This document shows, piece by piece, positions 61,376 through 64,000 of a stretch of DNA of 64,000 nucleotides. A program made the translations under genes and the position numbers. Under the pieces are notes generated by a model, which was given only the letters and a program-made list of their open reading frames with translations, ran no database searches and had not been told where the DNA came from. Numbering within the stretch: the stretch's first letter is position 1; the number at the start of each line of letters is the position of its first letter. The stretch comes from Glandiceps talaboti (lineage: Eukaryota > Hemichordata > Enteropneusta > Spengelidae): assembly GCF_964340395.1 (NCBI RefSeq), contig NC_135569.1, positions 6,262,540 to 6,326,539 of the forward strand, given 5' to 3'.

Positions 61376-61462
61376 AAATAAAATGTAGCAATGTTAGTAG
61401 GATTTTTATCACACCAGCCTATGAAAAGAAGCAGTGTTAATAAGATTTTTACCGAGCGCTGG
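61376..61462 (-). repeat. Inverted copies of the 43-bp minisatellite unit
   Basis: The plus strand reads AATAAAATGTAGCAATGTTAGTAGG and a second weaker unit, the reverse complement of the 34.4-kb unit. With 61184-61290 it forms an inverted pair, as at 34.4-34.8 kb. Confidence 0.65.
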
Positions 61463-61553
61463 CCTAGATCTAGTCTCACGAAAAAACTAAGTCATTGATA
61501 GAGTGAAATGGTGTCATGTTCATCTGACGGTTGATTGTGGGTCGTGGGTGACT

Positions 61554-61910
61554 TTAAAGTGGCCATACGGATGAGGATTTGGTATTTGATTTGGATTTTT
61601 AAATTACAAAACAATTACATCATGGCTTCCTAATTGAAGAATCAATGTGAAACAACATAGACTCAGTCTGTGTTTGTAACTCATACACTGCGAAATACTA
61701 ACAAATGAGTAAATTTTTTGCTATTGTACGTACAATAACAAACATTTAACACATTTACTATGCTTTTGCAATGTACTGAGTTACAGACAAAGACTTGGCA
61801 TCTGTTGTTTCACATTGATTTTCAAGTAGGACACCACACGTGGTAAAATTGTTTTAATGAATTACAAATCTCAAATAAATACACAATCTTCACCCATATG
61901 GCCACTTTAA
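61554..61910. mobile_element. Family A palindromic MITE, complete copy
   Basis: A 349-bp element (61558-61906) lies between TTAA duplications (61554-61557 and 61907-61910). Terminal inverted repeats: AGTGGCCATACGGATGAGGA on the left against AGTGGCCATATGGGTGAAGA on the right, inverted. The palindrome continues inside (TCAATGTGAAACAACA, then TGTTTGTAACTCA against its complement) to a centre near TTGTACGTACAA. So almost the whole element can fold into a hairpin. Non-coding and probably mobilised by a piggyBac-type transposase. Confidence 0.85.
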
Positions 61911-61964
61911 TACAATGATTTCATAAAAAATACAGTTTTGCATGATCGACAATACTGGTGGTAG

Positions 61965-61965
<1 letters not shown>

Positions 61966-62046
<81 letters not shown>

Positions 62047-62053
62047 ATATATA
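61966..62053 (+). repeat. (GAT)n microsatellite with (TA)4 end
   Basis: About 27 GAT units followed by a short TA run. Frames of poly-Met, poly-His and poly-Ser are artefacts. Confidence 0.95.
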
Positions 62054-64000
62054 TTTCATTGCCATTTGCATATAAAGGTATTGGAACTTGGCTTTCCACG
62101 TGCTCATAAAAAGAGTTGTATAAAATTGAAAACTAAGGATTGGAAAGAAATCAACAATTGAATAAGTGAAATGTAAAAGCAAGAGATAAAAGTGTGACTG
62201 GTAGACTCTGACGGATAAACGTTCAGTCCATCCATAATGACTATTAAACGTGTTAGTATACGGTATAATACAAATTGAATACACCGTAATGATCTGGAAT
62301 CTCAAAGTTGATGTCCCAAATCACCTTATATGTAACCTTTAGGATTAATTACATGCACTAATCAACTGTACGTATCTCAACAATCTAATGGCCTGACATG
62401 TTACGTCACCTCTGACCTTGAAGATGAATGAATAGATATTGCACGCCTATTACTTTACTTGATCTAAGCACAACAACATGATAGTGGAGGGAGATACCTC
62501 AGGCTGGTAAACCTAAAAAAAGACAACAAATCCAGAGATGCAAAACTTATCAAATGTAGATAGTCGATCTTCAAACATATACGACATTTATTGCAACTAT
62601 CACGACTCAGACGAATGATATATGCCAATTTGTCAACACTATCGGTAGATAGACGCCTTTAAGTGGTTATATTTGCAATTATAATTTATCGCGATTGAAA
62701 GATCTGCCGTGGTCACCAGAGCTCTTCTGGTTATTTCCGCTTATGTAAGCACTCGTAAGCTCCAAACGGGGGAGTAGCGAGTAGTTTAGGGGGCGAAGTC
62801 AATAGTTCAAAAATTGAACTTTTAATGAACTTTTTAAAAGCAATTGAACTTTTAATGAAATCGCTTTTGTCTGAGATTAGATTTTGTACGCCTAAATATA
62901 AAAGTTTCCAATCAAATGTCAAATTGAGAAATGGAAGAAATATCGATGGAGCGCATGCATAGAATTGCATAATACATTTTGGGAATGGAGTCAACCCTTA
63001 TTAATTGTTGTTGTTCATTGACCTGTCAGCATGTCAATATACCTTTGTGGTCCTGTCCATCAGTATACCTTTTGAGGCTTTTCATGTGAATATACATTTT
63101 GGAAGCTTTCCATCTATAATCTATATATGTTTGTGACGATAGTCACAGCCCACATCTTGGCTATATAACCACGTGTTGTTCGAATACTTAATTACTGTTG
63201 ACAATTTATTGTTGTCATGATCTTATTTTCACAACAACCATTTCAGTTTCAAATAGTATGTTTCTTACCAGGCATGCCTTGTATTTAGAGACCGGTCATA
63301 CGTGTATATATAGTTAAGCAATGTTTTAAGTTCTCATTAGATGAACAAACATGGAGATAAGAAATTCTGACAACAAAACTACTACAATTCGGACATGGCC
63401 TTGTCATTGTAGAAATGAAATAATATTGTCCTTTAATCTCACTCCAAAACACAATGCCCTCACCCCTCCATTCATAATGTTGAAAACAGGATGGCACCTT
63501 CCCCTTCTAATTCCGAAAAACAGGATGTGCGAAGAAAGTGGCAGGTCCCTTTATATAGCATTACATAATGATCGTAGCCTGAAACAAGTTTGCCCAATTA
63601 AGAAGGGGGGCGTTGAGGCTCAACTTAAGCAATGTTATCCATCCACCATACTGACTTCGCCCCATACAAAAAAGGTATGACGGATCTGTCAGTCTATTCT
63701 CTGTTGTACCAACTTACGCGAATAACATCGAATACTAAATTTCATGTTTTTACGAAATTGCAATTTCGTGTAGTTCACTTACATGTAGTTCGGTTCAAAC
63801 GTATGTATGCTGCTACAAAGAGAGATTATTATTGAAGGGAAGGGACTTTGGTGAGTTACGTTGATAAATACATCTTAAACCCCATGGCGTTTTGCAAATT
63901 ACTGATTTGATAACATTTATCATTAGATACTAGTAGTTTCAGGCGTCAACTTTAAGGAGATGTGTCCAAATATTGTCACCTTTACAATAACAATTTATTT
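62054..64000. other. Intergenic or intronic, no supported gene
   Basis: Frames of 67-109 codons at 62731-62994 (minus) and 63285-63835 (both strands) show no domain or splice support. The 109-codon plus-strand frame (63351-63680) begins at a true ATG but overlaps an equally open minus-strand frame. It has no hydrophobic or motif structure. Confidence 0.4.

Noticed and set aside
61135-61479. 114-codon minus-strand frame with a peptide similar to the 34.1-kb frame
   Set aside because: The similarity (LLTLL...WCDK) comes from the shared 43-bp repeat, not from a conserved protein.

Overview
This is nuclear genomic DNA from a eukaryote, most likely a marine invertebrate animal. The sequence is AT-rich and gene-poor. 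It is full of simple repeats, especially TATG/CATA, GACA/TCTG, GAGT and GA tracts, and it carries a Tx1/L1-type LINE and many small non-autonomous transposons. Splice signals, TATA boxes and dibasic propeptide sites all point to a metazoan. I cannot fix the phylum from this window. There are no operons, ribosome binding sites, CRISPR arrays or rRNA genes, and I recognised no tRNA.

The protein-coding content is sparse. The best-supported cellular gene is an intronless-looking reading frame on the minus strand (41341-42525, 394 aa). It encodes a highly charged, probably nuclear protein I do not recognise, and a perfect CRE-type TGACGTCA overlaps its start codon. Two exons look like parts of secreted-peptide genes on the plus strand. 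One is a terminal exon at 31193-31393 that ends in a KR cleavage site followed by a tail with two cysteines. The other is a signal-peptide exon at 60577-60707 that ends at a phase-1 splice donor. A cluster of exon-like, hydrophobic segments lies at 57253-58190. Three other short frames are listed with low confidence.

Mobile DNA dominates the rest. A 5'-truncated LINE with an uninterrupted 3' part of ORF2 sits at 53552-56018 between perfect 14-bp target duplications, so it inserted recently. Several families of short elements are flanked by TTAA: a palindromic family A (11.5, 19.1 and 61.6 kb), a 332-bp element C (8.16 kb), and family B (5.7, 40.9, 42.7, 46.1 and 56.4 kb). Other long inverted repeats lie at 25.2 and 59.9-60.3 kb. 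Two minisatellites stand out. One is a 59-bp array of 12 copies, most of which carry a telomere-like CTAACCCTAA core. The other is a 43-bp array of 7 copies whose relatives recur in both orientations at 61.2-61.5 kb.

Layout by region: 0-10 kb is intergenic, with a possible nuclear-receptor element at 2.24 kb, microsatellites and TTAA elements. 10-31 kb is intergenic, with diverged local duplications and a possible homeodomain-site cluster at 23.95-24.1 kb. 31-40 kb holds the peptide exon and the two minisatellites. 41-43 kb holds the charged-protein gene and its CRE-bearing upstream region. 43-53 kb is intergenic with large tetranucleotide arrays. 53.5-56 kb is the LINE. 57-61 kb holds exon-like segments, a 219-bp GA tract, an inverted repeat and the signal-peptide exon. 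61-64 kb holds repeats and intergenic DNA. The window looks like a gene desert between or within large introns of genes that extend beyond it.
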